Assembly (NCBI GenBank): GCA_024707255.1
Contig: JANQAC010000002.1
Span: 1,358,001-1,422,000, forward strand
DNA from: Asticcacaulis sp.
Lineage (GTDB): Bacteria > Pseudomonadota > Alphaproteobacteria > Caulobacterales > Caulobacteraceae
DNA length: 64,000 bases
Direction of reading: 5' to 3'
Part shown: positions 16,305 to 26,060 of the stretch, piece by piece
Position numbering within the stretch: position 1 is the first letter of the stretch
Layout of the letters: each line of letters begins with the position of its first letter
The notes under the pieces: model-generated
Databases searched by the model: none
What the model was told of the DNA's origin: nothing
The model's input: only the letters and a program-made list of their open reading frames with translations
Made by a program: the position numbers and the translations under genes

Positions 16305-17693
16305 CTGGTCTACCCTGAGCCCGTTTACCCGGACATTCTCAAGGCGCAGATCGTCCGTTTGGCTGACAATGCTCGCCTCGGTCACGCCTTTAAAGCGGCA
16401 ATCGCGCAGGACGATGTCGCTGACCGGCGCGCCCGGCAAGCCTTGCGAATCCAGCACGCGCAGGGCGTGGTCTGCCGTCAGGCGCTCGACCACGACATGG
16501 CGCAGCACCGGTGTGTAAGCCCCTTTTGCTCCTTCTTCATAGTTGAAATCACAGGTAATGATCGCCTTGCTGACCTGGCCCACGCTGATGTCACGGACAT
16601 AAATATTCTCAAGTACGCCGCCGCGCATGGCGTTATTCTTGAAGCGCAGCGCGTACCACAGGTCAGGACTGTTCATCCGGCAGTTTTCGGCGAACACCCA
16701 GCGTACGCCGCCGGAAATCTCGCTGCCGATCACCACGCCGCCGTGACCGTCCTTCATGCGGCAATTGCGGATCAGTATATTCTGCGACGGCCGCGCCAAC
16801 CGGCGCCCATCGGCATTGCGGCCCGATTTGATGGCGATGCAGTCATCGCCGGTATCGAAGGTACAATTTTCGATCAGCATGAAATCGACCGATTCCGGGT
16901 CGCAACCATCATTATTCGGCCCGTGTCCGAAGACATCGACGCCACGCACAATGACATTGTGGCACTGAACGGGATGGATGTTCCAGCAGGGCGAATTGCG
17001 CAGTTTTACGCTTTCAATCAGCACATTTTCGCAGTTGTAGGTCTGAATCAGGTTTGGCCGCAGATAGTGGCCGTCGCCGAAAACGCGTTTCTCGACCGGT
17101 ATATTATCCTCGGCCATCTGTGCCAGGGTCAGGCGCGCGGCGCGCTGGCTCGGCATCCCTTCCCGCCAGCCAAAACGCTCGCCGCCGCTCCAGGACCACC
17201 AGGCTTGCCCTTGACCGTCGAGTGTACCCGAACCGGTAATGGCGATATTCCTTTCACAGAAGGCATAGACCAGCGGCGAATAATTCATCACCTCCAGCCC
17301 CTCATAACGCGTGAAGACGATCGGATAATCCTTTGAATCCGTGCTGAAAAGGATGATCGCGCCTTCGCTGAGATGCAGCTCCATATCGGATTTGAGATGA
17401 ACAGCACCGGTCAGGAACCGGCCAGCCGGCACATACACTTGTCCACCACCAGCCTCGGCGCTAGCGGCAATGGCCGCCGCAATGGCCTGCGTGTTCAGCG
17501 TCACACCATCCCCTTTGGCACCAAAATCGGTGATGTCAAAACGGCGTGTCGGGATAACTGGCGGCTTTACCGTGCGCGCAATATCGGTTGCTTTCACCCA
17601 CGGATCGCTGTCAGCGGCCACAGCACCAGTAGTCACAAGACTCAGGGCGGCGACGTATTGAAAAAGGTTCCGGCGGGAAAAACGAGTGGACAT
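16293..17693 (-). CDS. Secreted polygalacturonase-like glycoside hydrolase, GH28
   Basis: 466 residues from ATG 17693, preceded by AGAGGAAA. The N-terminus has a twin-arginine-type signal (FSRRNLFQYVAALSLVTTGAVAA), so it is probably exported folded. A pectate-lyase-3-like start (FDITDFGAKGDGVTLNTQAI) leads into the GH28 beta-helix. Catalytic motifs are present in modified form: NNDGCD, TGDDCIAIKSG (the Asp pair), DGHGGVVIGSE, and ALRFKNN in place of the RIK motif. It hydrolyses alpha-1,4-galacturonan or a related pectic chain. No pectin uptake genes adjoin it, so it looks like an isolated accessory gene placed between pncC and coq10. Confidence 0.9.
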   Translation of the reverse strand: MSTRFSRRNLFQYVAALSLVTTGAVAADSDPWVKATDIARTVKPPVIPTRRFDITDFGAKGDGVTLNTQAIAAAIAASAEAGGGQVYVPAGRFLTGAVHLKSDMELHLSEGAIILFSTDSKDYPIVFTRYEGLEVMNYSPLVYAFCERNIAITGSGTLDGQGQAWWSWSGGERFGWREGMPSQRAARLTLAQMAEDNIPVEKRVFGDGHYLRPNLIQTYNCENVLIESVKLRNSPCWNIHPVQCHNVIVRGVDVFGHGPNNDGCDPESVDFMLIENCTFDTGDDCIAIKSGRNADGRRLARPSQNILIRNCRMKDGHGGVVIGSEISGGVRWVFAENCRMNSPDLWYALRFKNNAMRGGVLENIYVRDISVGQVSKAIITCDFNYEEGAKGAYTPVLRHVVVERLTADHALRVLDSQGLPGAPVSDIVLRDCRFKGVTEASIVSQTDDLRLENVRVNGLRVDQLGA

Positions 17694-17809
17694 GGCATTT
17701 CCTCTTTTCCGCACCCTACCATCTGTCAGGCGCCTGTCCAGCCATAATGATACCGGTGTCAATTGAGGCGTTTAACGGACTCAAATGATAGCGGCAACGC
17801 CTTTAGCGG

Positions 17810-18262
17810 CTATCGGCGCGGGCCGTACAATTGCCTCGCCCGGCTCTCGAAAATCGCCAGCAACTTGGAGACCGCCAGGTTGAAATTCGCTTTAAAAACA
17901 GCATCAAGGATCGGATTTCTGATGTCGATATCGAGATCGAAAGCCACCTTTGTGCCCAGGGCTGAAGGTGTAAAGGTCCATCGCCCCTGTAGCTTGCGAA
18001 ACGGTCCGCGGATCAGATCGAAATCAACCAGGAATGCTTCGGCGGCCCGCGTTACCCGCGTCGAAAACCGCTCGGTCAGCAACTTGAAACCGACCGCCAC
18101 ATCGGCGTCGAAACGGACAATATCCGCATCGACGGCCCGGTTATAAGCGCGCAGGGACTTGATCCACGGAATGAACTCCGGATACCGCTCGACATCGCCA
18201 ACCATTTCCCACAGTTGCGCCGGCGCATACGGCAGGTCGCGCTCCAGACGCAGCTTGGTCAT
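17810..18262 (-). CDS. Coq10/RatA-family START-domain protein
   Basis: 150 residues, a single START/polyketide-cyclase-like domain: LRLERDLPYAPAQLWEMVGD, VERYPEFIPWIKSLR, KLQGRWTFTP. Homologues in alphaproteobacteria are annotated both as ubiquinone-binding Coq10 and as RatA; Coq10 is the better guess here, with no toxin or antitoxin partner in sight. It begins 3 bases after the lipA stop, the usual lipA-coq10 arrangement, so the two are cotranscribed. Confidence 0.85.
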   Translation of the reverse strand: MTKLRLERDLPYAPAQLWEMVGDVERYPEFIPWIKSLRAYNRAVDADIVRFDADVAVGFKLLTERFSTRVTRAAEAFLVDFDLIRGPFRKLQGRWTFTPSALGTKVAFDLDIDIRNPILDAVFKANFNLAVSKLLAIFESRARQLYGPRR

Positions 18263-18265
18263 GGA

Positions 18266-19222
18266 CTATTTCTTGGCCGCGCGCGCGGCCCGCAGGCGCT
18301 CAAAATCCTCACCAGCGTGATGCGAAGAGCGGGTCAGTGGCGAAGACGACACCATCAGGAAGCCCTTGGCGCGGGCAATGGCCTCATACGCCTTGAACTC
18401 GTCCGGGGTCACAAAACGATCGATAGAAGCGTGCTTGCGCGTCGGCTGGAGATACTGACCGATGGTGATGAAATCAATGCCGGCAGACCGCATGTCGTCC
18501 ATGACCTGCATGACTTCTTCGCGCGTTTCGCCCAGGCCGACCATGATGCCCGACTTGGTGAACTGCTGCGGGTCGCGTTCCTTCACGCGTTCCAGCAGGC
18601 GCAAGCTATGGAAATAGCGCGCGCCGGGGCGGATCTTGAGATAGTTGCGCGGTACGGTTTCCAGGTTGTGATTGAACACATCCGGCTTGGCGTTGATGAC
18701 GATCTCGGCCGCGCCTTCCTTTCGCAGGAAGTCCGGCGTCAGGATTTCGATGGTCGTCTTGGGTGATTGCGCCCGGATCTGGCGGATCACCTCGGCGAAG
18801 TGTCCGGCGCCGCCATCTTTCAGATCGTCGCGGTCCACAGAGGTGATGACGACGTGCGACAGCTTCATCAGCGCGACGGTCTCGCCGACGCGCCGCGGTT
18901 CATCGGCATCCAGCGGCTGCGGCAGGCCGGTTTTGACGTTGCAGAAGGCGCACGCCCGCGTACAGGTGTCGCCCATGATCATGATGGTGGCATGGTTTTT
19001 CGACCAGCATTCGCCGATATTCGGGCAGGCCGCTTCCTCGCATACGGTCACCAGCTTGGCGTCGCGCACAATGCCGCGCGTCTCGTTATAGCCGGCGGAA
19101 CCCGGCGCTTTCACACGCAGCCAGTCGGGTTTTTTCAGGATCGGCGAATCCGGCTTGTTCTGCTTTTCCGGGTGACGCAGTTCACGCGGGCCGGCTTCAA
19201 CACGATTTATCAGAGTGACCAT
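18266..19222 (-). CDS. lipA: LipA lipoyl synthase
   Basis: 318 residues from ATG 19222; a TTG at 19231 is an alternative. A radical-SAM enzyme inserting two sulfurs into protein-bound octanoyl groups, supplying lipoyl domains such as those of the pyruvate dehydrogenase encoded at 30.3-35.4 kb. The auxiliary cluster motif C-x4-C-x5-C ([12 protein letters not shown]) and the radical-SAM C-x3-C-x2-C (CTRACAFC) are both intact, as is the late Ser in [16 protein letters not shown]. Length is normal. Confidence 0.97.
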   Translation of the reverse strand: MVTLINRVEAGPRELRHPEKQNKPDSPILKKPDWLRVKAPGSAGYNETRGIVRDAKLVTVCEEAACPNIGECWSKNHATIMIMGDTCTRACAFCNVKTGLPQPLDADEPRRVGETVALMKLSHVVITSVDRDDLKDGGAGHFAEVIRQIRAQSPKTTIEILTPDFLRKEGAAEIVINAKPDVFNHNLETVPRNYLKIRPGARYFHSLRLLERVKERDPQQFTKSGIMVGLGETREEVMQVMDDMRSAGIDFITIGQYLQPTRKHASIDRFVTPDEFKAYEAIARAKGFLMVSSSPLTRSSHHAGEDFERLRAARAAKK

Positions 19223-19360
19223 GAGACTCAATGGGGATGCAGGGCACAGTTCGCCTCGCCCTAATTGGTCTTTTCACGTCATAATATCAAGTCAATTCCT
19301 GCTAATAGTGCGTTGCAAATGTCATAGCCGGTTCACGGAATCTCCCGTATAGATTGGGGA

Positions 19361-20320
19361 ATGGGCGCGTTACCTTGTCGAAAATCCGTGATATTGGCGC
19401 TTGCCCTGAGCGCCGTCATTGGCGTGGCCGCCTGTTCAAAATTCGGTGACCACGACAGACAACCGGGCCAGGCCTTTCTCGACAGCCAGATTCCGGCCGG
19501 ACTGTCGCCGCAGTACTACCCGCCGGAGGGCTTTGTGTGGGGCGGTTATCGCGCCGGCTCCCTGCCTGAAGCGCGCTATGGCGTGGCGTCGCCGCCGATC
19601 AATCCCAGGGCCCAGGTGCTGATCCTTGCCGATGCCGATTATCCGGCCGAGGTCTATTTCGAACTGATGCGGCAATGGCTGGACGCGGGTTATGGCGTCT
19701 GGCTGCTGGAAGCCCCCGGCCAGGGTGGATCAGGCCATTATCTTTTGCAAAATCAGAGCGTTTTCATCAAAAGTTATCATGACGGCCAGCTTGTGGCGCG
19801 TGATTTCATCCGGGATATTATCAAGCCTTCGCCCAATAAACCCCTGTTCGTTATCGGCACCGGTTACAGCGCGCTCACGGCCCTGTCCCTTTCAACCCTG
19901 CTGAAAGATGACAACCTGAAAGGCTTTATCGGCTACGATCCTTATCTCGGTGGCCCGATCGCCAGGGGCGAACCCTGGCACCGCGACGCCGCCCAATCCG
20001 GCTACTGGGGTGGCATCGCGCAAACCTGGCAGATGTCCAATCCCGATCTTCGGATGCGTCAGAAAAGCGAAAACTGGCAAAAACAGATGCAGAAGGCATA
20101 TGCCGATCTGAATGGCCAGCACCTGCCCCTCACCACTCTCAAAGATGGCGCGCAAGTCCTTATAATAGAACCAAAAACAGGCACTACCAATCAGGCGAAT
20201 ACGGCCAGCGCCCTGTGCGCCCGCCTGCCCCACTGCACCCTTCAAGCCGGTGGCAATCCGGAAACCCTCGGCGCAAGCGCAAACGCCTTTATTCAGGCGC
20301 AGTTGCCGAGCATTCACTGA
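19361..20320 (+). CDS. Lipoprotein with alpha/beta-hydrolase fold, nucleophile Ser apparently lost
   Basis: 319 residues. The N-terminus is a lipoprotein signal (VILALALSAVIGVAAC, lipobox GVAAC; the mature protein would start at the Cys). The body looks like an alpha/beta hydrolase of the lysophospholipase/monoacylglycerol-lipase type: a strand-turn near VLILADADYPAEVYFELMRQWLDAGYGVWLLEAPGQGGSG, and a nucleophile-elbow region FVIGTGYSALTAL. In active relatives this would read G-x-S-x-G; here the Ser position is Gly (G-T-G-Y-S), so the enzyme may be inactive or use the Ser two residues later. Its end overlaps the end of the convergent trehalase gene by 7 bases. The substrate is unknown. Confidence 0.72.
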   Translation: MGALPCRKSVILALALSAVIGVAACSKFGDHDRQPGQAFLDSQIPAGLSPQYYPPEGFVWGGYRAGSLPEARYGVASPPINPRAQVLILADADYPAEVYFELMRQWLDAGYGVWLLEAPGQGGSGHYLLQNQSVFIKSYHDGQLVARDFIRDIIKPSPNKPLFVIGTGYSALTALSLSTLLKDDNLKGFIGYDPYLGGPIARGEPWHRDAAQSGYWGGIAQTWQMSNPDLRMRQKSENWQKQMQKAYADLNGQHLPLTTLKDGAQVLIIEPKTGTTNQANTASALCARLPHCTLQAGGNPETLGASANAFIQAQLPSIH

Positions 20321-21873
20321 TCCGGATCAAGGTCAGGATACTCTGCCAGCAGGGCCCGCGTCACACCATTGGTCCAGCCGAAACCATCCTGTAATGGATA
20401 TTCCCCGCCGCCGCCCGGCCGCCGCGTCTCGACATCGTATTTTTCCAGCATCTTGCCGGTCTCGCGGTAAGTCAGGTCCACAGTGTGGATAAAGCGCCCC
20501 GCCAGATCTTGCGCCTGTTTATCATAACCATAATCACTAAGCCCCTTGACCGCGATCCATTGCAGCGGCGCCCAGCCATTCGGGCTGTCCCATTGCTGGC
20601 CGGTCGGGTTCTGCGTCGTGCGCAGCCCGCCTTGCGCCGTCAGTTGCAGGCGCGTCAGCCGGGCCGTCGCCTTGGCTTGTGCGTCCGTGGCCAGACCGAC
20701 AAACAACGGGTAAAGCATAGCGGCCGATGCTGTCAGGGTAGGCCGGCCGGTGCCGAGATCGTAATCGGCAAAACGGTGATCACGCCACAAATAGCGCGTG
20801 ATCGCCTTTTTGCGCGCCTTCGCCCAATTATCGTACTGGGTGGCGCAGACAATATCCGCCAGCTTGCGGCAGCGATCAGCGATGATCGTTTCCTGCTTCC
20901 ATAACAGACTGTTGAGATCGACCGGCACGATATCCGTGGTGCGTATGCTCGACAGGTCCATTGGTTCCTTCAGCCAGCGCGAACTGAAATCCCAGCCACT
21001 TTCCGCCGCGGCGCGCAAATCCCGATAGACCTCGGCGGCGGGGCGATCGCTTTTGGCGGCGGTCGCCACATCTTCGGCATAGGATTCCTCGCGCGGCGTA
21101 TCGCGGTCATCCCAGTAACGATTGAGCTGGCTGCCATCCGGCATGACCACAACCCGCTGGCAGGGCGTATATTTCACCGCGCAATAGCTGCCCGCCATCC
21201 AGTAATCGTGTTCCTTGCGCAAGGCGGCCAGTTCACGCGACTGTCTGCCGGGGTCGGCCGAAGGCTTGATCTCCAGCATCAGGGCGAAGACCGGCGGCTG
21301 CGATCGGCTGAGATAATAGCTGCGCGCCCCATTGGGAATATGGCCGTAACGCTCGATCAGGCTTTCAAAGTCGGTCAGCATGGATTGCGCCAGTGCATCC
21401 TGGCCATCCGCATACAGGCCCAGCATCGTGAAATAGCTGTCCCAGTAATAGATTTCACGGAACCGCCCGCCGGGCACGACATAGGGTTCCGGCAGCGGAA
21501 GCGCTGATGAGCCCTCACGGGCCGCTAGCGCCGGACGCGCCAATTGCGGCCACAGGCTGGCAATATGCGCCTTCAGGCTGAGGCGTTCACCGGATGGCGG
21601 CGGAGACACCGGTTCCGCCGGCGGATCAAAATTGGCCGCAACAAACGCCGTCAGCGCCTCGCGGGTTTGCGGCGGATGCGCCTGATAATCGGCCATGATA
21701 TCGGCGGCGGGCCGTCTGGCCGTCATGTCGACAAAGGTCTTGCCGTCGGGGAATATCTTCTGTGTCTGAACCTGAATGAACAACGGCCCGTAAAGATCGG
21801 CGGGCGAAGGTGTCTGCGCAAAAGTCGAGGGCGCCGTAAAGGCCAGCAAAAGGGGCAGGAAATATCGGTGCAT
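20314..21873 (-). CDS. treA: Periplasmic trehalase, GH37
   Basis: 519 residues. Splits trehalose into two glucoses. A Sec signal peptide (MHRYFLPLLLAFTAPSTFAQ) points to the periplasm. Both trehalase signatures are visible: PGGRFREIYYWDSYF at about residue 130 and QWDSPNGWAPLQW near residue 430, with the glycine-rich GGGGEY segment close to the end. Length matches TreA rather than the cytoplasmic TreF. It is a single gene, divergent from blaI; the 120-base gap holds the BlaI-type operators, so its promoter may also feel that repressor. Confidence 0.94.
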   Translation of the reverse strand: MHRYFLPLLLAFTAPSTFAQTPSPADLYGPLFIQVQTQKIFPDGKTFVDMTARRPAADIMADYQAHPPQTREALTAFVAANFDPPAEPVSPPPSGERLSLKAHIASLWPQLARPALAAREGSSALPLPEPYVVPGGRFREIYYWDSYFTMLGLYADGQDALAQSMLTDFESLIERYGHIPNGARSYYLSRSQPPVFALMLEIKPSADPGRQSRELAALRKEHDYWMAGSYCAVKYTPCQRVVVMPDGSQLNRYWDDRDTPREESYAEDVATAAKSDRPAAEVYRDLRAAAESGWDFSSRWLKEPMDLSSIRTTDIVPVDLNSLLWKQETIIADRCRKLADIVCATQYDNWAKARKKAITRYLWRDHRFADYDLGTGRPTLTASAAMLYPLFVGLATDAQAKATARLTRLQLTAQGGLRTTQNPTGQQWDSPNGWAPLQWIAVKGLSDYGYDKQAQDLAGRFIHTVDLTYRETGKMLEKYDVETRRPGGGGEYPLQDGFGWTNGVTRALLAEYPDLDPDQ

Positions 21874-21947
21874 TGGTGTCCTCCGTTGCCGCTCCCCTGC
21901 CGCATATTAAAGACGAACCTTCACGCTCATGGCAACCCCTCCGCATC

Positions 21948-21986
21948 TACGAAGATTTTCGTTGACTCAATACGAAGACCTTCGTA
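21948..21986. promoter_or_regulatory. Twin palindromes, candidate BlaI-type operator
   Basis: TACGAAG-AC-CTTCGTA (21971-21986) is a perfect inverted repeat. TACGAAG-AT-TTTCGTT (21948-21963) is the same site with two mismatches, 23 bases upstream. They lie 11 bases before the blaI start, where BlaI/MecI repressors bind their own promoters. Confidence 0.65.
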
Positions 21987-21996
21987 TATCTTGTCC

Positions 21997-22386
21997 ATGA
22001 CCCAATCAGATACTCCCGCCCGCAAACCGACCGAATCCGAACTGGAAATCCTCCGCGCCCTGTGGAGCAAAGGCTCCGCCACGGTGCGCGAAGTCTTCGA
22101 GGTGCTGTCCACGGAGCGTGAAATGGGGTATACGACGGTCCTGAAAACCATGCAGATCATGCTCGACAAGGGCCTTGTGTCGCGCACCGAAGACGGCAAG
22201 GCGCACATCTATACCGCCGCCATGCGCGAGGAAGACATGCAGGGCCAGTTGCTGAAAGACCTGAGTGACAAACTGTTTTCGGGCTCCCCCGCCCTTCTGG
22301 CCATGCATGCTCTCTCCCTGCAACCGGCCAGCGATGAAGAGATTCAACTGATCAAGGCGCTCATAGAGCGCAAAAGAGGTGCGTGA
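21997..22386 (+). CDS. BlaI/MecI/CopY-family transcriptional repressor
   Basis: 129 residues from ATG 21997. A winged helix of the penicillinase-repressor family: PTESELEILRALWSKGSATVREVFEVL, then GYTTVLKTMQIMLDKGLVSR as recognition helix, and the wing DGKAHIYTAAM. Members are cleaved, directly or indirectly, after the partner M56 protease senses its signal. The stop overlaps the partner gene start (TGATG), the normal blaI-blaR coupling. No beta-lactamase gene is adjacent, so the regulated function is not known. Confidence 0.92.
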   Translation: MTQSDTPARKPTESELEILRALWSKGSATVREVFEVLSTEREMGYTTVLKTMQIMLDKGLVSRTEDGKAHIYTAAMREEDMQGQLLKDLSDKLFSGSPALLAMHALSLQPASDEEIQLIKALIERKRGA

Positions 22387-24332
22387 TGAATCCCCATATG
22401 GAAGCGCTCGGCTTTACCCTGGTACATTTCTGCTGGCAGGCCGCGCTTATCGCCGCCGCCTACAAGCTGACGGAGCTTTTCCGGCCGAACCTGAGGCCGC
22501 AGGCACGCTATACGCTCGGATTGGCGGCCCTGCTGGCCATGACCCTGGCTGCCCTGGCGACCTATATTTATGAAGAAATCCGGCTTTACCAGCCCGTGGC
22601 TGCCGGCACCGTATCTGCCTCGCCCCTGTTTGACAGCGCCCAGGCCCAGACTCTGTCCCAGAGCCTGTCGAACTGGCTGCCCTGGCTTGATGCCTTTTGG
22701 TTGATGGGCGTCCTGGCCCTGACCTTCCGCATGGCCAGCCGTCTGTGGCAGGTTCATGGCCTGAAAAAGCACGCTCAGGCAGCGCCGATCGCGGTTCAGG
22801 ATCGCTTCAGCGCCCTGCTCCGTCGCTTTGGCCTGACCGGCAAGGTGCAGGTCCGCCTGCATCCCGCGATCACCGGACCGTTCGTCGTCGGCGCCTTCCG
22901 TTCGGTAGTATATCTGCCGCTGTCGGCCGTGACCTCGCTGTCGCCAGCGCAGCTTGACGCCGTTCTGTCACACGAACTGGAGCATATCCGCCGCGCCGAT
23001 TATCTGTGGAACCTGGTCCAGAACCTGATCGAGACCCTGTTCTTCTATCATCCCGCCGTCTGGTGGATCGGCGCCCGCTTACGCGAACAGCGCGAACTGT
23101 GCTGTGACGATGCCGCCATCCGCACCTGCGACGATCCGATCACCTATGCCACCGCCCTGCTCAACCTCGAAGAACAGCGCCGCGGTATGCCGGCCAACCT
23201 CGCCCCGGCCAACCTTGCCATGGCCCTGAACGGCCAGGGGCGCCACGAACTGCTGTCGCGTATTTCCCGCATCCTGGGTGAAACACCGGACTCCCGCCTG
23301 AAAGTGCGTCCGGTCGCCTTCGTCCTGCTGCCCGTCATGCTCCTGACCCTGACGGCCTTCGCCGCCGCACCGGTCACCGAGGCTGCGCACAAGATATGCC
23401 CGGAAAAGACGGCAAAGGTCACCGCCACCGCCAATCTGGCCCTAGCCAGCCTGCAGGAAGCCATTACCGGCCATCCGGCACCAGAACCGCAAGTCTCGAC
23501 CACTGTCGCGCCGGCTAGTGTCAGTGTGCCGGATGTCAAGCTCAACTGGTCTAATCAATCCGAAACAGACGATATCGATCCTGACGCCATCGCCGCCCAG
23601 GTCCGTGCCGAAGTCATGAAAGCCAGGGCCGATATCGCCAATGCCAAGGACATCGATATCGATCCGCAGGCTTTGGCGGCCCAGGCCCGCGCCGATGCCA
23701 TGCAGGCCAAGGCGGACATGGAACGCCAGGGCATTGCGCACGATATCGATCCGGATGCCATCGCTGCCCAGGTTCTGGCCGAAACCCAGCACGCCAAGGC
23801 CGATGCGGCGCGCGTCGCCCTGCTTAACCTCGACCCCGACGCCATCGCTGCCCAGGCTCGCGCCGCCGCTGTGGCCGCCAAGGCTCAGATGGCCGCGCAA
23901 AAGGCCGCCAGCAAGGCAGAATGGGCGCGCAAGAAGGCAGAAAACCAGCGGCTGAAGGCTCCCAAGGCGCCTGTCGCACCGCTTCCGCCTGTACCGCCCG
24001 CCCCGCCAGCGCCCATAATCGAATCGCCCGCCCCGCTGGCCGAACCGCCAGCGCCCCCTGAGCCACCTGCAGCACCTACTCTATCATCATGGCATATAAT
24101 TTCCCCATCACAGTCACCTGCAAACAAAGCTTATAGGGTATTGAAACCGACGATAACGGCTTATCCCATTGCGGTTCCGACGCCCGTCGTCGACACCACT
24201 TCAGCCCCAGTTATCGCACTGAATAGGCTGCCGAACGCCCATGCGGCCGCCATTCCATCGCCTGATCCCAGGTCGGAAGTCGTGATAAATGTCCGAACCA
24301 TCCAAAAGGTGAAGGTCGACACCACGCCCTGA
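22386..24332 (+). CDS. BlaR1/MecR1-type M56 membrane metalloprotease with repeat-bearing periplasmic tail
   Basis: 648 residues from ATG 22386 (AGAGGT upstream). Membrane segments flank a zinc protease domain with HELEH at residues 196-200 and the downstream ELCCDDAAI glutamate region; a further membrane segment follows near residue 310 (FVLLPVMLLTLTAFAAAP). In BlaR1 a penicillin-binding domain would come next. Here the tail instead carries four imperfect 28-29-residue repeats (about residues 396-520), a basic helix, and a proline-rich stretch (about 530-570), with no penicillin-binding SxxK domain evident. It probably senses an envelope signal and triggers cleavage of the BlaI-type repressor; the ligand is unknown. 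Confidence 0.88.
   Translation: MNPHMEALGFTLVHFCWQAALIAAAYKLTELFRPNLRPQARYTLGLAALLAMTLAALATYIYEEIRLYQPVAAGTVSASPLFDSAQAQTLSQSLSNWLPWLDAFWLMGVLALTFRMASRLWQVHGLKKHAQAAPIAVQDRFSALLRRFGLTGKVQVRLHPAITGPFVVGAFRSVVYLPLSAVTSLSPAQLDAVLSHELEHIRRADYLWNLVQNLIETLFFYHPAVWWIGARLREQRELCCDDAAIRTCDDPITYATALLNLEEQRRGMPANLAPANLAMALNGQGRHELLSRISRILGETPDSRLKVRPVAFVLLPVMLLTLTAFAAAPVTEAAHKICPEKTAKVTATANLALASLQEAITGHPAPEPQVSTTVAPASVSVPDVKLNWSNQSETDDIDPDAIAAQVRAEVMKARADIANAKDIDIDPQALAAQARADAMQAKADMERQGIAHDIDPDAIAAQVLAETQHAKADAARVALLNLDPDAIAAQARAAAVAAKAQMAAQKAASKAEWARKKAENQRLKAPKAPVAPLPPVPPAPPAPIIESPAPLAEPPAPPEPPAAPTLSSWHIISPSQSPANKAYRVLKPTITAYPIAVPTPVVDTTSAPVIALNRLPNAHAAAIPSPDPRSEVVINVRTIQKVKVDTTP
23571..23935 (+). 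repeat. Four in-frame 28-29-residue repeats in the M56 protease gene
   Basis: Units begin at about 23571, 23655, 23742 and 23826 (spacing 84, 87 and 84 bases). Each encodes a variant of D-I-D-P-D-A-I-A-A-Q-x-R-A-E, followed by alanine- and lysine-rich helix. The period suits a helical-bundle or coiled-coil extension in the periplasm. Confidence 0.75.
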
Positions 24333-24407
24333 TCGGTTTCTTACCGGATTGCCCGCATCTTCCCCTTTGACCTGTTCAGTTTCCATCGGCTAGTATGGTG
24401 AACAGTG

Positions 24408-24435
24408 GCCATTCCGATCCGAGGGTTGGAATGGC
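24408..24435. other. Hairpin upstream of the AMP-binding synthetase gene
   Basis: GCCATTCC (24408-24415) and GGAATGGC (24428-24435) form a perfect 8-bp stem with a 12-base loop in the 169-base gap after the protease gene. It lacks a T run, so it is not a standard terminator; it may be a leader structure or operator. Confidence 0.3.
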
Positions 24436-24501
24436 GTGATAATCAGGGTCGCCGGACCTGCCGTGTTGGCGGCGGGCCGTGCCCGAGGGGAGTTTTCGTG
24501 C

Positions 24502-26053
24502 ATGAAGCGCGAGTTTAAGGCCAGCGACACCCAGACCTCGCTGTTTGATGCCCTAATCGAGGCGCAGAGCCGGTTCAGCGCCGGCAAGGTCATCATCGAA
24601 GACCAGGACCGCAAACCGCTGAGCTACGGCCTGTTCATTACCGGCGTCTTCGCTCTGTCACGCCTGTTGAAGCGTTACCTCGGCAATGAAGACCGCATCG
24701 GCATGATGCTGCCGACCTCGACCGGCGGCGCCGTGTCCTTCTTCGCCCTCCATGCGCTCGGCAAGGTGCCGGTGATGATCAATTTCACCGCCGGCCAGGC
24801 CAATGTGAAGGCCGCGATCCAGACCGGCCAGGTCAAGACGGTTTTGTCCTCGCGCCGCTTTGTGGAAAACGCCAAGCTCGAAGACCTGATCGAGAGCCTG
24901 AAGCCCTATGTGCGGATCATCTATCTTGATGATATCCGCAAGGAAGTATCTACGGTCGACAAGCTGTTCGCCGTCGCCGCCTCCAGGCTACCGGGCCTGT
25001 TCGTCAAAAAGACGAAAGCCTCCGATATCGGCGTTATTCTCTTTACGTCCGGCAGTTTCGGCACGCCGCGCGGTGTGGTCCTGACCCAGTCCAACCTCGT
25101 TTCCAATACTCGCCAGATCGAAGCCCATATTGAACTGAAACCCGACTGGGTCGCCTTCAATCCGCTGCCGATCTTCCATTCGCTCGGCCTGACCGGCGGC
25201 GTCATCCTGCCCCTGCTGGCCGGCCTGCGCAGCTTCCAGTACCCCTCGCCGCTGCATGTGAAGGTCATTCCGGAACTGCTGCGCGAGATCGAAGGCCTCC
25301 CTGCTGTTCTCGACGGATACCTTCGTCAACCAGTATGCCCGGTCCGGTGCGCCTGAGGACTTCAAATCGCTGGAATTCATCGTCTGTGGCGCCGAGAAGG
25401 TGCGCGACGAAACTCACCATCTTTTCAAGACCCAGTTCGGCGGCATCCCCATCCTGGAAGGCTACGGCGTGACCGAATGTTCGCCGGTAGTGGCCGTCAA
25501 TTTCCCCGACAATAACCATTATGGCACGGTCGGCGTCATGCTGCCCGAAATGGAAGCGCGCCTGGAGCCGGTCGAAGGCATTACCGGTGGTGGCCGCCTG
25601 TGGGTCAAGGGACCGAACATCATGGGCGGCTATATCAATATCGAGCGCCCGGATGTGATCGAAGCGCCGAAAGACGGCTGGCATGATACCGGCGACATCG
25701 TCAATATCGACCAGGAAGGCTTTGTCACTATCCTTGGCCGCGCCAAACGTTTCGCCAAGATCGCCGGTGAGATGGTCTCGCTCACGGCCGTGGAACGCAT
25801 CGCCGAGGAGGTCTGGCCGGATAACCGCCACGCCGTGGTGGCCGTATCGGATGACAAAAAGGGCGAGCGCCTGGTGCTGATCACCGACAAGGGCGATGCT
25901 GACGTATCGCGCCTGACGAACTGGGCAAAGGAGAACGGCACGCCGGTTCTGGCGATCCCTAAGAAAATTCTCAGGATCGAGACCGTGCCCGTGCTGGGGT
26001 CCGGCAAGACGGACTATGTCACCCTGCAAAAAATGGCCGAACTGGCGGCCTGA
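24502..26053 (+). pseudogene. AMP-binding acyl-CoA/acyl-ACP synthetase (Aas C-terminal type), frame broken by one extra base
   Basis: Together the two frames give a 516-residue adenylate-forming enzyme. The first part (24502 to about 25296) has the ATP motif LFTSGSFGTPRGV; the second (from about 25298) has LEGYGVTECSPVVAVNF, GGRLWVKGPNIMGGY and WHDTGDIVNIDQEGFVTILGRAKRF. Sequence resembles the acyl-ACP synthetase half of Aas, without its PlsC acyltransferase. Frame 1 runs into LPAVLDGY and stops at 25356; skipping the C at 25297 restores EGSLLFSTDTFVNQYAR, which matches the Aas family in spacing. So one extra base is present: either a true null mutation or a sequencing error. Start ATG 24502 follows GAGGGGAG. 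Confidence 0.8.
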
Positions 26054-26060
26054 TGCCGCA

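Noticed and set aside
24502..26053. Two separate genes for an N-terminal and a C-terminal synthetase half
   Set aside because: Skipping one C at 25297 gives an uninterrupted family match with correct spacing, so this is one gene with a frame break.
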